A DNA stretch of 35,485 nucleotides, taken from Salaquimonas sp. (GTDB lineage: Bacteria; Pseudomonadota; Alphaproteobacteria; Rhizobiales; Rhizobiaceae). This document shows positions 6,978 through 15,222 of this stretch, piece after piece (within the stretch, counting starts at the first letter, position 1; the number at the start of each line of letters is the position of its first letter). The notes under the pieces were generated by a model. The model ran no database searches. It was not told the origin of the DNA and worked only from the letters and a program-made list of their open reading frames with translations. A program made the translations under genes and the position numbers. The stretch is from the NCBI GenBank assembly GCA_022340185.1, contig JAJDOK010000097.1, positions 1 through 35,485 of the forward strand. The letters are read 5' to 3'.

Positions 6978-9049
6978 CGCGTTTCGACATCGCCTTCTCG
7001 CCCGATTTTCCGCTGGCAGTGATCGTCGTCATCATCGCCATCGGCGCCCTGTTCGCGCTTTACGGGCTTTGGCGCCGTCTGCGCGGCGCATGGCTGCGCC
7101 TTGCCGCCGTCATTGTCCTGTCGCTGGCTCTGTTCAACCCCGTTGCGCTGATCGAGGAACGCGAGCCGCTGAAGACCGTGGTCGCCGTGGTTACCGACCG
7201 TACCGGCAGCCAGAAGCTCGATGGCCGCCCCGAACAGACCGAGGAGGCGCGCGCCGCAGTTCTCGACAGGCTGCACCGTATCGGCCTGTTCGATGTGCGC
7301 GAAGCCTTCGTCGAAGACCAGATATCGGCGACGACGGACGCCTCGACTGCATTGTTTCGTGGCCTTCGCAACGCGTTGCAGGACGTGCCCCCCGAGCAGT
7401 TCGGCGGAGCAATCCTGATCACTGACGGCCAGGTGCACGATATCCCGGACTCGCTGGCCGCCGCCGGCATCAATACGCCCGTCCACGCGCTGATCACCGG
7501 CCAGCCGGACGAGCGCGACCGGCGCATCGTCATCGAGGCGGCGCCGCGTTTCGGCGTTGTAGGCGAACCCTTCGACATCACCTACCGGGTGCGTCAGTCG
7601 GGCTATCCCGGCAACACCACCGTCGCCGTGTCGATCTATCTCGATGGCGAGTTGCTCACAACCCAGCGCGTGGTGCCGGGTCAGGAAAATCACTTCGCCG
7701 ACGATGTGCGCCACGGCGGCAAGAACATCATCGAATTGCGCGTCGAGGCCGACCCCCAGGAGATCACCGAGGCCAACAACCGCGGCTTCGTCACGCTTAA
7801 CGGCATTCGCGAGAATCTGCGCGTGCTTCTGATCTCCGGCGAGCCGCATGCCGGCGAGCGCACCTGGCGCAATCTCCTGAAATCCGATCCCGCCGTCGAT
7901 CTGGTGCATTTCACCATTCTGCGCCCGCCCGAGAAACAGGACGGCACGCCGATCAACCAGCTTTCGCTCATCGCTTTCCCGTCGCGCGAACTGTTCGTCC
8001 AGAAGATCGACGAATTCGACCTGATCATCTTCGATCGCTACCGTCGGCGCGCCGTGCTGCCGCTGCTCTATTTCGAAAATATCGTGCGCTATGTCCGCGA
8101 TGGCGGCGCGCTGATGATCGCTGCCGGACCGGAACTGGGCGAATCTGGCTCCATCGCCGGCCCGCTCGCCGCCCTCATGCCCACCCCGCCGGATGGCAAC
8201 ATCGTCGAGGAACCGTTCAAGCCGATGATTTCCGATATCGGCCTCAAGCATCCGGTCACCCGGGATCTCGACGGCTGGAACAACGGCCATCCGAGCTGGG
8301 GCCGATGGTTCCGTTCCATCGGGCTTACTCCCGGCGCGACCGAAGCCGCCAACACCGTCATGACCGGCAAGGACGGTGCGCCGCTGCTCATGCTGGAGCA
8401 TTTTGGCGAGGGCCGCGTGGCGCTGTTCCTCTCCGACCATACCTGGCTCTGGGCACGCGGCTTCGAGGGCGGCGGCCCGCATGTGCAATTGCTGCGACGT
8501 ACCGCACACTGGCTGATGAAGGAGCCCGAACTTGACGAGGAGCGGCTGACCGCCGACGCGCAGGGCCGCAACCTCACCGTCACCCGCCAGACGCTTGGCG
8601 ATGCACCGGGCGATACCATCGTGACCGGTCCGACCGGCGATATGATCGATCTGAATCTGGAACAGGCCGGCGCCGGCATCTGGCGCGGCGAGACGGAAGT
8701 TCCCGAATTCGGCCTCTATTCGGCGGTCAATGGCGATTTGCGCGCGCTCGTCCATGTCGGTCCGCCCAATCCGCGCGAATTCGCCGAGGTCGTTTCCACC
8801 ACCGAGAAGCTGCGGCCCGTCCTCGAAGCCGGACGCGGCACCGCGCGCCGCGTGGCCGGCGGCAATATTCCGCGCATCGTGCCCATCCGCCCTGGCGCCA
8901 CTGCCTCGGGCCAGGGCTGGATCGGGCTTGAAAACTCCCAGGCCAGCGTGCTCAAGGGTATCAGCCGGTTGCCGCTGTTCACCGGTCTGATCGGCCTGGC
9001 GCTGCTGCTGATGGCCACCGCCGCCATGTGGACGCGCGAAGGGCGATAG
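6974..9049 (+). CDS. Large membrane protein with VWA-like and GATase-like domains, MoxR operon
   Basis: Conserved alphaproteobacterial protein of 691 residues with no established function. Two membrane segments lie at about 13-32 and 41-57. A VWA-like region follows: VVTDRTGS (72-79) fits the first adhesion-site motif with Thr for the first Ser, and ILITDG (147-152) is the usual VWA TDG strand. From about residue 278 a class I glutamine-amidotransferase-like fold is suggested by LRVLLISGEPHAGERTW, then DEFDLIIFDRY and GGALMIAAGPE, but no nucleophile cysteine is seen, so it is unlikely to be an amidotransferase. A last membrane helix (about 667-686) ends the protein. The ATG has AAAGG seven bases upstream. 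It is the last gene of the MoxR operon and probably works with the BatA/DUF4159 protein at the inner membrane. Confidence 0.88.
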   Translation: MTRFDIAFSPDFPLAVIVVIIAIGALFALYGLWRRLRGAWLRLAAVIVLSLALFNPVALIEEREPLKTVVAVVTDRTGSQKLDGRPEQTEEARAAVLDRLHRIGLFDVREAFVEDQISATTDASTALFRGLRNALQDVPPEQFGGAILITDGQVHDIPDSLAAAGINTPVHALITGQPDERDRRIVIEAAPRFGVVGEPFDITYRVRQSGYPGNTTVAVSIYLDGELLTTQRVVPGQENHFADDVRHGGKNIIELRVEADPQEITEANNRGFVTLNGIRENLRVLLISGEPHAGERTWRNLLKSDPAVDLVHFTILRPPEKQDGTPINQLSLIAFPSRELFVQKIDEFDLIIFDRYRRRAVLPLLYFENIVRYVRDGGALMIAAGPELGESGSIAGPLAALMPTPPDGNIVEEPFKPMISDIGLKHPVTRDLDGWNNGHPSWGRWFRSIGLTPGATEAANTVMTGKDGAPLLMLEHFGEGRVALFLSDHTWLWARGFEGGGPHVQLLRRTAHWLMKEPELDEERLTADAQGRNLTVTRQTLGDAPGDTIVTGPTGDMIDLNLEQAGAGIWRGETEVPEFGLYSAVNGDLRALVHVGPPNPREFAEVVSTTEKLRPVLEAGRGTARRVAGGNIPRIVPIRPGATASGQGWIGLENSQASVLKGISRLPLFTGLIGLALLLMATAAMWTREGR

Positions 9050-9197
9050 AGCCCGAACCGGAACGGCTTTCCTTGCCGGGAGGTTTCCGAATATCTCATG
9101 ATTTCAAAAAGAAGCGGGCAATTCCTGCGATCGATGGCCTGCTTGTCAAATTACGTGTATGGTATTCTGACAACTATCGTTATAAGTGTGAATTGTC

Positions 9198-9497
9198 GTG
9201 TTTATCCATAGTGTCTGTATCGCCTTGACGTTCAGCTTGGTCATGGCCCAGCACGAGGCGCATGCTGCTTCAATATCGGATTCGACCGAAGTCAGGACGC
9301 TGGACAAGCTCAATACCGAACCGGACGAGGAAATGGCGATCCCCGATCCGGTCGAACTCGGCGGCGAACCGGACAATCACAAATCGGCGCTCGATCCGTC
9401 CGGCATTTTTGCCGATCCCGATTCGATTTTTACGCCCGACGATCCTCTTGCCACCGAGCCTTCGGCAATCGAACTGCCGTGTCTCACGGATTGCTAG
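9198..9497 (+). CDS. Small acidic secreted protein, unknown function
   Basis: A 99-residue frame starting at GTG 9198. It begins with a likely signal peptide (hydrophobic core CIALTFSLVMA, possible cleavage after AHA at about 23). The mature part is short, acidic and rich in Asp-Pro: IPDP, LDPSG, ADPDS and TPDDP. It ends in LPCLTDC with two cysteines. There is no clear ribosome-binding site. The DNA just upstream (9140-9200) is much more AT-rich than its surroundings and includes TATAAG at 9181-9186, which could be a -10 box. It sits between the end of the MoxR operon and a convergent L,D-transpeptidase gene. I do not recognise the family. The signal peptide argues for a real gene, but it could be chance. 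Confidence 0.45.
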   Translation: MFIHSVCIALTFSLVMAQHEAHAASISDSTEVRTLDKLNTEPDEEMAIPDPVELGGEPDNHKSALDPSGIFADPDSIFTPDDPLATEPSAIELPCLTDC

Positions 9498-9503
9498 AGC
9501 GTA

Positions 9504-10268
9504 TCAGAGCACAACAACCGGCGCGCCCATCTTAACCCGGTCATACAGATCGATGACATGCTTGTTGAGCATGCGGAAACAGCCATTGGACGCCGCACTG
9601 CCGATCGAGTTGGGTCGATTGGTGCCGTGGATGCGCAGATAGGTGTCCTGCTTGCCCTGGTAGAGATAGATTGCGCGTGCTCCAAGCGGATTGTTCGGCC
9701 CGCCATCCATGCCGCCCTCATATCGCTTGTAGTGCCGCGGATCGCGCTCGACCATTTCCTTCGTCGGCATCCAGCGCGGCCACACCTGCTTGGCGCCCAC
9801 CTTGGCCTTGCCGGTGAACAGCAGGCCCTCCTTGCCCACGGCAACGCCGTAGCGCATCGCCGATACCGGTGATTCCACGAAATAGAGATATTTCTGTTTG
9901 GTATCGATCACGATCGTACCGGGTACATAACCATGAAACGGTACGCTCTGCGCCTGGAATCGGTCGGCCACCTTGGCGGGCCTGCGCTTGGCCAGCTTTT
10001 CGTATTTCTCTTCGATCTTGAGCTGTTCATCGCTCAGCTGCGCCGGTGCCGGTTTCTGCGCGTTGAACAGGCCGAACATGAAGGGCACCGCCTTGCGCTC
10101 GGGCTTTTCGTCCGTGCTTTCGGTGCTCACTTTGACGGATTTCTTTCCGGCGACTTCCACCTTCTTGGCGTTTGCGGTTTGTGCCTGTGCACCGACGCCC
10201 CCCAGCCCCGGTGTCACGCCAAAGGCCAGAGCGGCCATCGCAATCACAGTAAGGAATCTATGTTTCAT
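9504..10268 (-). CDS. L,D-transpeptidase (YkuD family), periplasmic
   Basis: Periplasmic enzyme of the ErfK/YbiS/YkuD family, which makes 3-3 peptidoglycan cross-links or attaches proteins to peptidoglycan through a catalytic cysteine. The protein is 254 residues long. It has a signal peptide (about 1-29, AQA cleavage) and a charged linker to about residue 105. The YkuD domain starts at about 117 (GTIVIDTKQKYLYFVE). The catalytic signature is complete: HGTN with His214, then SNGCFRM with Cys230. The start is the ATG at 10268, directly before the signal peptide; longer starts up to 10403 would place about 45 residues before it. The gene converges on the small secreted gene at 9198. The exact cross-linking reaction cannot be told from sequence. 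Confidence 0.93.
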   Translation of the reverse strand: MKHRFLTVIAMAALAFGVTPGLGGVGAQAQTANAKKVEVAGKKSVKVSTESTDEKPERKAVPFMFGLFNAQKPAPAQLSDEQLKIEEKYEKLAKRRPAKVADRFQAQSVPFHGYVPGTIVIDTKQKYLYFVESPVSAMRYGVAVGKEGLLFTGKAKVGAKQVWPRWMPTKEMVERDPRHYKRYEGGMDGGPNNPLGARAIYLYQGKQDTYLRIHGTNRPNSIGSAASNGCFRMLNKHVIDLYDRVKMGAPVVVL

Positions 10269-10462
10269 GTTCCCAGCCCGGCTCCGACATGAACAGTGTA
10301 CCGTGGCCGCCATCCCCGCGCATTCGGCGCAAAGACTCGCCACGCCCGACATATTCGGATGATGGCAGACTGAAATGAAACTTCGGTAAATTGTCAATCG
10401 CACCGCCGGCCGAAGCAGGCGTCAATACTTGCCCGAGCGTAAGATTTCAGACGACTGTCGCA

Positions 10463-10999
10463 TTATTGCAAGTATCGTGTGGCCGCGCCGGCATAGTCGG
10501 CAAGTGCGCCAGCCTGCAACTCGCAGTAGAGGATGCGTTGCGGATCAGCCGGTCCGGGCAGTGTGATTCGCCCGTGCGGCACCTTCTCGAAGCCGAATTT
10601 CGCATAATAGGGATAGTCGCCGACCAGGATGACCAGCCGGTGCCTCTCGCCTCGCGCCTTGACGAGCGCACGATGCATCAGTTCCCGCCCGATACCGAGA
10701 TTCTTGCGGGTTCTCGCGACGATCAGCGGCCCCAGCACCAGAGCGGATTTGCCGCCGATCAGGATCCGGGTCAGTCTCACCGAACCGACCAGCTCCTCGT
10801 GGCCGTCTTCATGCCCGCCCACGGTTTCCCTGGCCATGAGTGCCACGAAGGACAGGCTGTGCTCATGTTCCACGCCCTCGCGCAGACGAAAGGCGGCGCG
10901 CGCGAACCGGCCCGGCCCGAAGGCATCGGCGGCAAGTTGTTCGACGGTTTCGTCGTCGTCAGACGTTTCCGCGCGTATACGCAGTGCAAAGGAGGTCAT
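10463..10999 (-). CDS. GNAT-family N-acetyltransferase (YhbS-like)
   Basis: Cytoplasmic acetyltransferase of 178 residues. The acetyl-CoA-binding motif A is LGPLIVARTRKNLGIGREL (about 89-107), with the Q/RxxGxG/A loop as RKNLGIG. The C-terminal VGDYPYYAKFGFEKV is typical of the YhbS-like subgroup, which often acetylates small molecules or protein termini; the substrate is unknown. The start is ATG 10999. It is a single gene between the L,D-transpeptidase gene and a 387-base non-coding stretch. Confidence 0.88.
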   Translation of the reverse strand: MTSFALRIRAETSDDDETVEQLAADAFGPGRFARAAFRLREGVEHEHSLSFVALMARETVGGHEDGHEELVGSVRLTRILIGGKSALVLGPLIVARTRKNLGIGRELMHRALVKARGERHRLVILVGDYPYYAKFGFEKVPHGRITLPGPADPQRILYCELQAGALADYAGAATRYLQ

Positions 11000-11386
11000 G
11001 GGGCTTTTCCGGCTGATGGGTTCGTTTCGCCGGCAGCCCCCGTGTCATGCGAGGTTTTGGGGCTAGGCCGCCGGCCGTTCGAAGGTGCGCGCGCGCAGCC
11101 CGCAAGGGGTGCGGCGCAAGACCTTTCGTCGTCGCAATGACAATTGCCGGACCATGTTCTTTACCTGTTCGCGCCCGCCCAGCGCATTCATGCATCGGTG
11201 TCGGAGCGGGCGTGGCCATACCACGCTTTGACCGGTCATCAAAGAAAAAGATTGGTTGACAACCAGATCGATGCCGCCAGGCGTTCATGATGGCCGTGAC
11301 GCTGCGTTCACTCCAATCCGGCTTTACCAATCGTCCCCGGCCGCTATCTTCATGGCCATGTGATCGCGAAAGAATGGATTGAAGCC
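11000..11386. other. Intergenic region without a recognised gene
   Basis: This 387-base stretch lies between the divergent GNAT gene and the glutathionyl-hydroquinone reductase gene and should hold both promoters. I see no convincing coding frame, tRNA or terminator. A small palindrome GGTTG-A-CAACC at 11254-11264 contains TTGACA, which could be a -35 box or an operator half-site, but no good -10 box follows at 17 bases. The part before about 11150 is rich in GCGC runs. Confidence 0.5.
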
Positions 11387-12373
11387 ATGGGGCAGTTGAT
11401 AGAAGGCAAATGGCACAGGGGCGAACCGGCCAGGAAGAAGGACGGCCGTTTCGAACGCTCCCGATCCGCTTTCAGGAACTGGATAACGGCCGACGGAGAA
11501 CCTGATTCGACGGGCGAAGGGGGCTTTGCCGCCGAGGCTGATCGTTACCATCTCTATGTTTCCCTGGCCTGCCCCTGGGCGCACCGCGCCCTCATTTTCT
11601 GCAAGCTCAAGAAGCTTGAAGACATGGTGCCAGTCACGACCCTCGACTGGTTCCTCGGCGAGGACGGCTGGGCATTTTCCGATCGTGACGGCGCTTCACC
11701 CGACCCGATCCTCGGCGCAGGTCATCTCCACGAGATCTATACCGCCGCCGATCCACACTATTCGGGCCGGGTGACGGTTCCCGTGCTGTGGGACAGGAAG
11801 AAGGCAACCATCATCTCCAACGAATCCTCCGAGATCATCCGGATGTTCAATTCGGCCTTCGACCACGTCGGCGCCGCGCCCGGCGACTATTATCCTCCCC
11901 ATTTGTGCCAGCGCATCGATGCGATCAACGAGCGCGTCTATGCCACCGTCAACAACGGAGTTTACCGTTGCGGCTTCGCCACCACGCAGGCTGCCTATGA
12001 CGATGCCTTTGGCGAATTGTTTGCCTCGCTCGACTGGCTGGAGGATATCCTGTCGCGGAACCGCTATCTCGCAGGCGACACGCTGACGGAGGCCGATTGG
12101 CGGCTGTTCACGACATTGGTTCGCTTCGATGCCGTCTATGTCGGCCATTTCAAGTGCAATCTGCGCCGCATCGACGATTACAAGCATCTGCCGAACTATC
12201 TGCGCGAACTCTACCAGATGCCGGGCATCGCCGGGACGGTGAACATGAACCACATCAAGAACCACTATTACCGCAGCCATGAATCGATCAATCCGAGCCG
12301 CATCGTGCCGGGTGGCCCGGAACTGGATTTCGACGCGCCGCATGACCGCAACCGGCTGAAGAAGGCTGCCTAG
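11387..12373 (+). CDS. Glutathionyl-hydroquinone reductase (YqjG/ECM4-type glutathione transferase)
   Basis: Xi-class glutathione transferase that reduces glutathionyl-hydroquinones to hydroquinones, in the cytoplasm. The 328-residue protein has the family N-terminus (MGQLIEGKWH) and the catalytic motif ACPWAHR with Cys62. The thioredoxin-like part includes VPVLWDRKKATIISNESSEI, and the alpha-helical half includes NNGVYRCGFATTQ and RYLAGDTLTEADWRLF. The ATG at 11387 was chosen because it gives the standard family N-terminus; an in-frame GTG at 11360 would add nine residues. It appears to be a single-gene unit. A protective role against quinone or chlorinated aromatic stress is known for the family; the natural substrate here is not visible. 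Confidence 0.93.
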   Translation: MGQLIEGKWHRGEPARKKDGRFERSRSAFRNWITADGEPDSTGEGGFAAEADRYHLYVSLACPWAHRALIFCKLKKLEDMVPVTTLDWFLGEDGWAFSDRDGASPDPILGAGHLHEIYTAADPHYSGRVTVPVLWDRKKATIISNESSEIIRMFNSAFDHVGAAPGDYYPPHLCQRIDAINERVYATVNNGVYRCGFATTQAAYDDAFGELFASLDWLEDILSRNRYLAGDTLTEADWRLFTTLVRFDAVYVGHFKCNLRRIDDYKHLPNYLRELYQMPGIAGTVNMNHIKNHYYRSHESINPSRIVPGGPELDFDAPHDRNRLKKAA

Positions 12374-12397
12374 GGAAACGCGCGCCGCCTTCCTCTT

Positions 12398-12497
12398 CGT
12401 CATCCTCGGCCTTGTGCCGAGGATCTAACGAACCAAAGAGGCGCTGGTCTCTGGCACCGGGGTACTTTGGATGCTCGGGACAGGCCCGAGCATGACG
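12398..12497. repeat. Rhizobial-type intergenic palindromic repeat with two hairpins
   Basis: A roughly 100-base element made of two perfect 9-bp hairpins: ATCCTCGGC / GCCGAGGAT with loop CTTGT (12402-12424), and ATGCTCGGG / CCCGAGCAT with loop ACAGG (12471-12493). Outer ends CGTCAT (12398-12403) and ATGACG (12492-12497) are inverted, so the whole is an imperfect long palindrome. Elements of this CGTCATCCTCGG type are dispersed between genes in many rhizobial genomes. It lies between convergent genes and could end transcription from both sides. Confidence 0.7.
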
Positions 12498-12531
12498 GCA
12501 GAGGGCAACGCCCTAGTGTCCATTGACCCAA

Positions 12532-12993
12532 TCACCAGTCCGATGAAATGTCCATGACGCCGTCGATCTCGGCGATCCGCCGCCTTGTACCGCGCGACAG
12601 ATCGTCCGGCAAGGCATCACTCGGGAAGAAGCGGGCTTCGGCGATCTCCATGCTCGCCTTGAACGCCTTGACCTGTTGCCATTGCGGGCAGCGAAAAAAC
12701 AGCACATGGTCGCGCGCACCCAGACGGCGGTTGAGATAGACACCCATAAGCTCAGGCGGCGCCACGAGCTGCACCGCCGTTTCCTCCTCGACCTCGCGCC
12801 GCAGCGCCTCTTCCGCCGTCTCTTTCGGTTCGACACCGCCGCCGGGGAAATGCCAGCCCTTCACATAGGTATGACGCACCAGCAATATTCCGCCATCGCT
12901 GTCTTCGACCAAACCGCGCACGCCGATCGTCAGCGACCGGCGCAGTAGCATCGCCCTGTGCATGCCCCGGCTGATCAGCGATTGCCGTTTCAA
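12532..12993 (-). CDS. Nudix hydrolase, substrate unknown
   Basis: A 153-residue Nudix protein. The Nudix box lies at about 52-74 (GGVEPKETAEEALRREVEEETAV) and holds the metal-binding REVEEE; the Gly near the end of the consensus is replaced by Ala73. The preceding HTYVKGWHFPGGG is typical. The start is a TTG at 12993 with GGAG a few bases upstream; an ATG at 12963 is the alternative. It converges on the hydroquinone reductase gene across the palindromic repeat, and is divergent from a metallophosphoesterase. The family is clear; the nucleoside diphosphate substrate cannot be predicted. Confidence 0.88.
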   Translation of the reverse strand: MKRQSLISRGMHRAMLLRRSLTIGVRGLVEDSDGGILLVRHTYVKGWHFPGGGVEPKETAEEALRREVEEETAVQLVAPPELMGVYLNRRLGARDHVLFFRCPQWQQVKAFKASMEIAEARFFPSDALPDDLSRGTRRRIAEIDGVMDISSDW

Positions 12994-13089
12994 CGCTCCG
13001 CCACCTTTGCCCTGTAAGTGACCTTGTGAGCGGCGACGAACTCGTCTATCGCCCCCCTGATTGTTTGAAACAGCCCGCCAGAATCATCC

Positions 13090-13989
13090 ATGTTCCGTCT
13101 CGCCCATCTTTCCGACATTCATCTCGGCCCGCTGCCTCCGGTCGCGCGCCGCGAACTCATGTCGAAGCGGATCACCGGCTATGTCAACTGGCAGCGCAAT
13201 CGCGGTCGCCATTACCTGCCCGAAACGACGGCCAATCTTGTTGCCGATCTTTTGCAGCGAAAGCCTGACCATATTGCGGTCACCGGCGATCTGATCAATC
13301 TGGGCCTGGACGCCGAGATGCGGACGGCACGCGACTGGCTCGCCGCATTGGGTGCGCCGCATGACGTTTCAGTCGTCTGCGGCAATCACGACGCCTATGT
13401 GCCGGGCGCACTGGGCGCCGCGCTTGCCGCCTGGCAGCCCTGGGTGGCCGGCGACGACGGCCACGTCGTCCGCGACGTGAAGGATTATCCGGTGCTGCGC
13501 CGTCGCGACGGCATCTCGCTGATCGGCTGCAATTCGGCCCGCGCTTCCCTGCCCCTTTACGCCACCGGCTATTTCTACCAGCCCCAGGCCGACGCACTGG
13601 CCGAATTGCTGGAAGCCGAAGGCCGCGCCGGGCGCTGCCGGGTCGTGCTGATCCACCATCCGCCGGTCGCCCGTGCCACCGCCTTCCACAAGCGCCTGAT
13701 CGGCGCTTCGCGCTTCCGCGAGGCGGTCGCCCGCCATGGCGCCGAACTGGTGCTGCACGGCCATACCCATCTCGCCACAATCCACACGATTCCGGGGCCG
13801 AACGGCCCGGTGCCGGTGGTCGGCGTTCCGTCCGCTGGCGAACCGGGCGGCAAACGCAAGCCGGCCGCGCGCTACAACCTCTTTACGATTGCCAAGGGTC
13901 CGAAGGGCTGGTCGATCGCCATGCAGGAATATGGCGCCGCCACTGGCTCCGCCGAAATCGGTTTGATCGCCAAACGCCAACTGGCGTGA
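13090..13989 (+). CDS. Metallophosphoesterase (CpdA/calcineurin-like)
   Basis: Metal-dependent phosphoesterase of 299 residues. All motifs of the family are present in order: LSDIHLG (Asp9, His11), TGDLIN (Asp67), GNHD (98-101), IHHPP, and HGHTH near the C-terminal third. Members include class III cyclic nucleotide phosphodiesterases, but substrates vary, so cAMP hydrolysis is only one possibility. No signal peptide is seen. The ATG at 13090 starts directly at the beta strand that leads to the DxH motif; no strong ribosome-binding site precedes it. It is a single gene convergent with the tail-anchored protein gene. Confidence 0.92.
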   Translation: MFRLAHLSDIHLGPLPPVARRELMSKRITGYVNWQRNRGRHYLPETTANLVADLLQRKPDHIAVTGDLINLGLDAEMRTARDWLAALGAPHDVSVVCGNHDAYVPGALGAALAAWQPWVAGDDGHVVRDVKDYPVLRRRDGISLIGCNSARASLPLYATGYFYQPQADALAELLEAEGRAGRCRVVLIHHPPVARATAFHKRLIGASRFREAVARHGAELVLHGHTHLATIHTIPGPNGPVPVVGVPSAGEPGGKRKPAARYNLFTIAKGPKGWSIAMQEYGAATGSAEIGLIAKRQLA

Positions 13990-14004
13990 AGTCGAACCGG
14001 AAAA

Positions 14005-14625
14005 TCAGTAGTTCGGCGGCGTACCGAACCAGGCCCAGGCGAGCAGGCCGACCACCCCGACGAGCAGGCCGAGCAGGAAGACGGCGAGCATTGGCGCCCA
14101 TCCTCTGGATGGCTTCTCCATGCTCTGCGTCCTGACGATCAGCGGTTTTGCCGAACGGTGCTGGCGGTCGGTGTCGAAATCATGATGGCGCATCGCCAGC
14201 CAGTCGCCCTCGATCGCCCGCTCGCGCTCGAGCAGCCTTTCTGCGGCATAGTTCGCCACCCTCGTCACGATTTCGGAACGGTCGGTGCCTTCGGCAAGAA
14301 TGGTGCGGCCGAGCCGCGTGTCCTTGACGAACTCATAGGTGCGCCGGTCGCGGCCCATGCGCACGAAACTGGTCATGTCGATCCACAGCCTTGGATTTTC
14401 GCCGTCGGTCAGCGCGAATTCGAACTGGTCGTTGCCTTCCGGCAGTTCGGCGAAAAGCGGCTGCAACTCCTTCGCAAGGATTTCGAGCCTGCCGCGCGCA
14501 GCCAGACGCATTTCGACGACCACGTCGTCGCGGTCGGCCTGCGCCTCGCGCATGCGGGTGAGCGCCGTTTCGAGCATGCTGACTCTTGAACCGCTGTCCT
14601 TGGCGTCATCGTCGGCTTCGGCCAT
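14005..14625 (-). CDS. Conserved protein with one C-terminal membrane helix
   Basis: A 206-residue protein I do not recognise by name. Residues 1-165 are soluble and charged, with LEILAKELQPLFAELPEG and a section DGENPRLWIDMTSFVRMGRDRRTYEFV. A single membrane segment of about 20 residues (APMLAVFLLGLLVGVVGLLAWAWF) lies five residues from the C-terminus, so it is probably tail-anchored with its bulk in the cytoplasm. The start is ATG 14625, preceded by GGAGAGG. It is divergent from the YbaK-type gene and convergent with the phosphoesterase gene. No function is claimed. Confidence 0.8.
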   Translation of the reverse strand: MAEADDDAKDSGSRVSMLETALTRMREAQADRDDVVVEMRLAARGRLEILAKELQPLFAELPEGNDQFEFALTDGENPRLWIDMTSFVRMGRDRRTYEFVKDTRLGRTILAEGTDRSEIVTRVANYAAERLLERERAIEGDWLAMRHHDFDTDRQHRSAKPLIVRTQSMEKPSRGWAPMLAVFLLGLLVGVVGLLAWAWFGTPPNY

Positions 14626-14712
14626 GATGCCTCTCCGCGCGTGGTTAATGCCCCCTTAACGCCGCTCCCCACTATTAATGCCAGTACCGATTTTGTTCAA
14701 TGGAGTTGACTT

Positions 14713-15216
14713 GTGCCTCCCATGACCCCCACACCGGCCGAAGACCTGCCCGGAGCCTGCCGGCGCATCGCCGAAGCCGCTGCCGTCGTCGGGCTGGAGA
14801 TATCGATCCGTGTTCTCGACCAGTCCTCGCGCACGGCCGAGGAGGCGGCTGAGGCCTGCGGTACAACGGTGGCGCAGATTGTCAAATCGCTGGTTTTCCA
14901 GGGCAAGCAGAGTGGCAAGCCGATCCTGCTGCTCGTCTCGGGCGCCAACCGGGTCAGGGAAGGACTGGTCGGGCGCACCATCGGCGAGAAAATCATCCGC
15001 CCGGACGCCGATTTCGTGCGGGCCGCGACAGGTTTCGCCATCGGCGGCATCCCGCCGTTCGGCCACGCCGAGCCGCTCGCCACCTATATCGACGAGGACC
15101 TGCTCGCCCACGATACGGTGTGGGCCGCCGCCGGCACGCCCAATTCGGTCTTTCCCGTTTCGCCGGCCGAACTGCACAAGGCCAGCGGCGCGACCGTGAT
15201 CGTGGTGCATGAATAA
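14713..15216 (+). CDS. YbaK/ProX-type aminoacyl-tRNA deacylase
   Basis: A 167-residue protein of the YbaK / prolyl-tRNA synthetase-associated domain family, which hydrolyses mischarged tRNA in trans (Cys-tRNA-Pro, Ala-tRNA-Pro or related). Conserved features are the lysine in QIVKSLVF (Lys58), SGANRV, and the GxxxPFGH-type loop GGIPPFGH (111-118), followed by YIDEDLL. The GTG at 14713 was chosen because GGAG (14702-14705) precedes it by seven bases; an ATG at 14722 would be three codons later. It stands alone between divergent and convergent genes. Which mischarged tRNA it edits cannot be read from the sequence. Confidence 0.9.
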   Translation: MPPMTPTPAEDLPGACRRIAEAAAVVGLEISIRVLDQSSRTAEEAAEACGTTVAQIVKSLVFQGKQSGKPILLLVSGANRVREGLVGRTIGEKIIRPDADFVRAATGFAIGGIPPFGHAEPLATYIDEDLLAHDTVWAAAGTPNSVFPVSPAELHKASGATVIVVHE

Positions 15217-15222
15217 CAATAG

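Noticed and set aside
6950-8755. A 601-codon open frame on the minus strand, antisense to the last MoxR-operon gene.
   Set aside because: The opposite strand encodes a protein with membrane helices, VWA-like motifs and a good start. The antisense frame shows no domain and is typical of GC-rich DNA.
6974-9049. Glutamine amidotransferase function for the last MoxR-operon protein.
   Set aside because: The region resembles the fold, but no nucleophilic cysteine or Cys-His-Glu set is visible.
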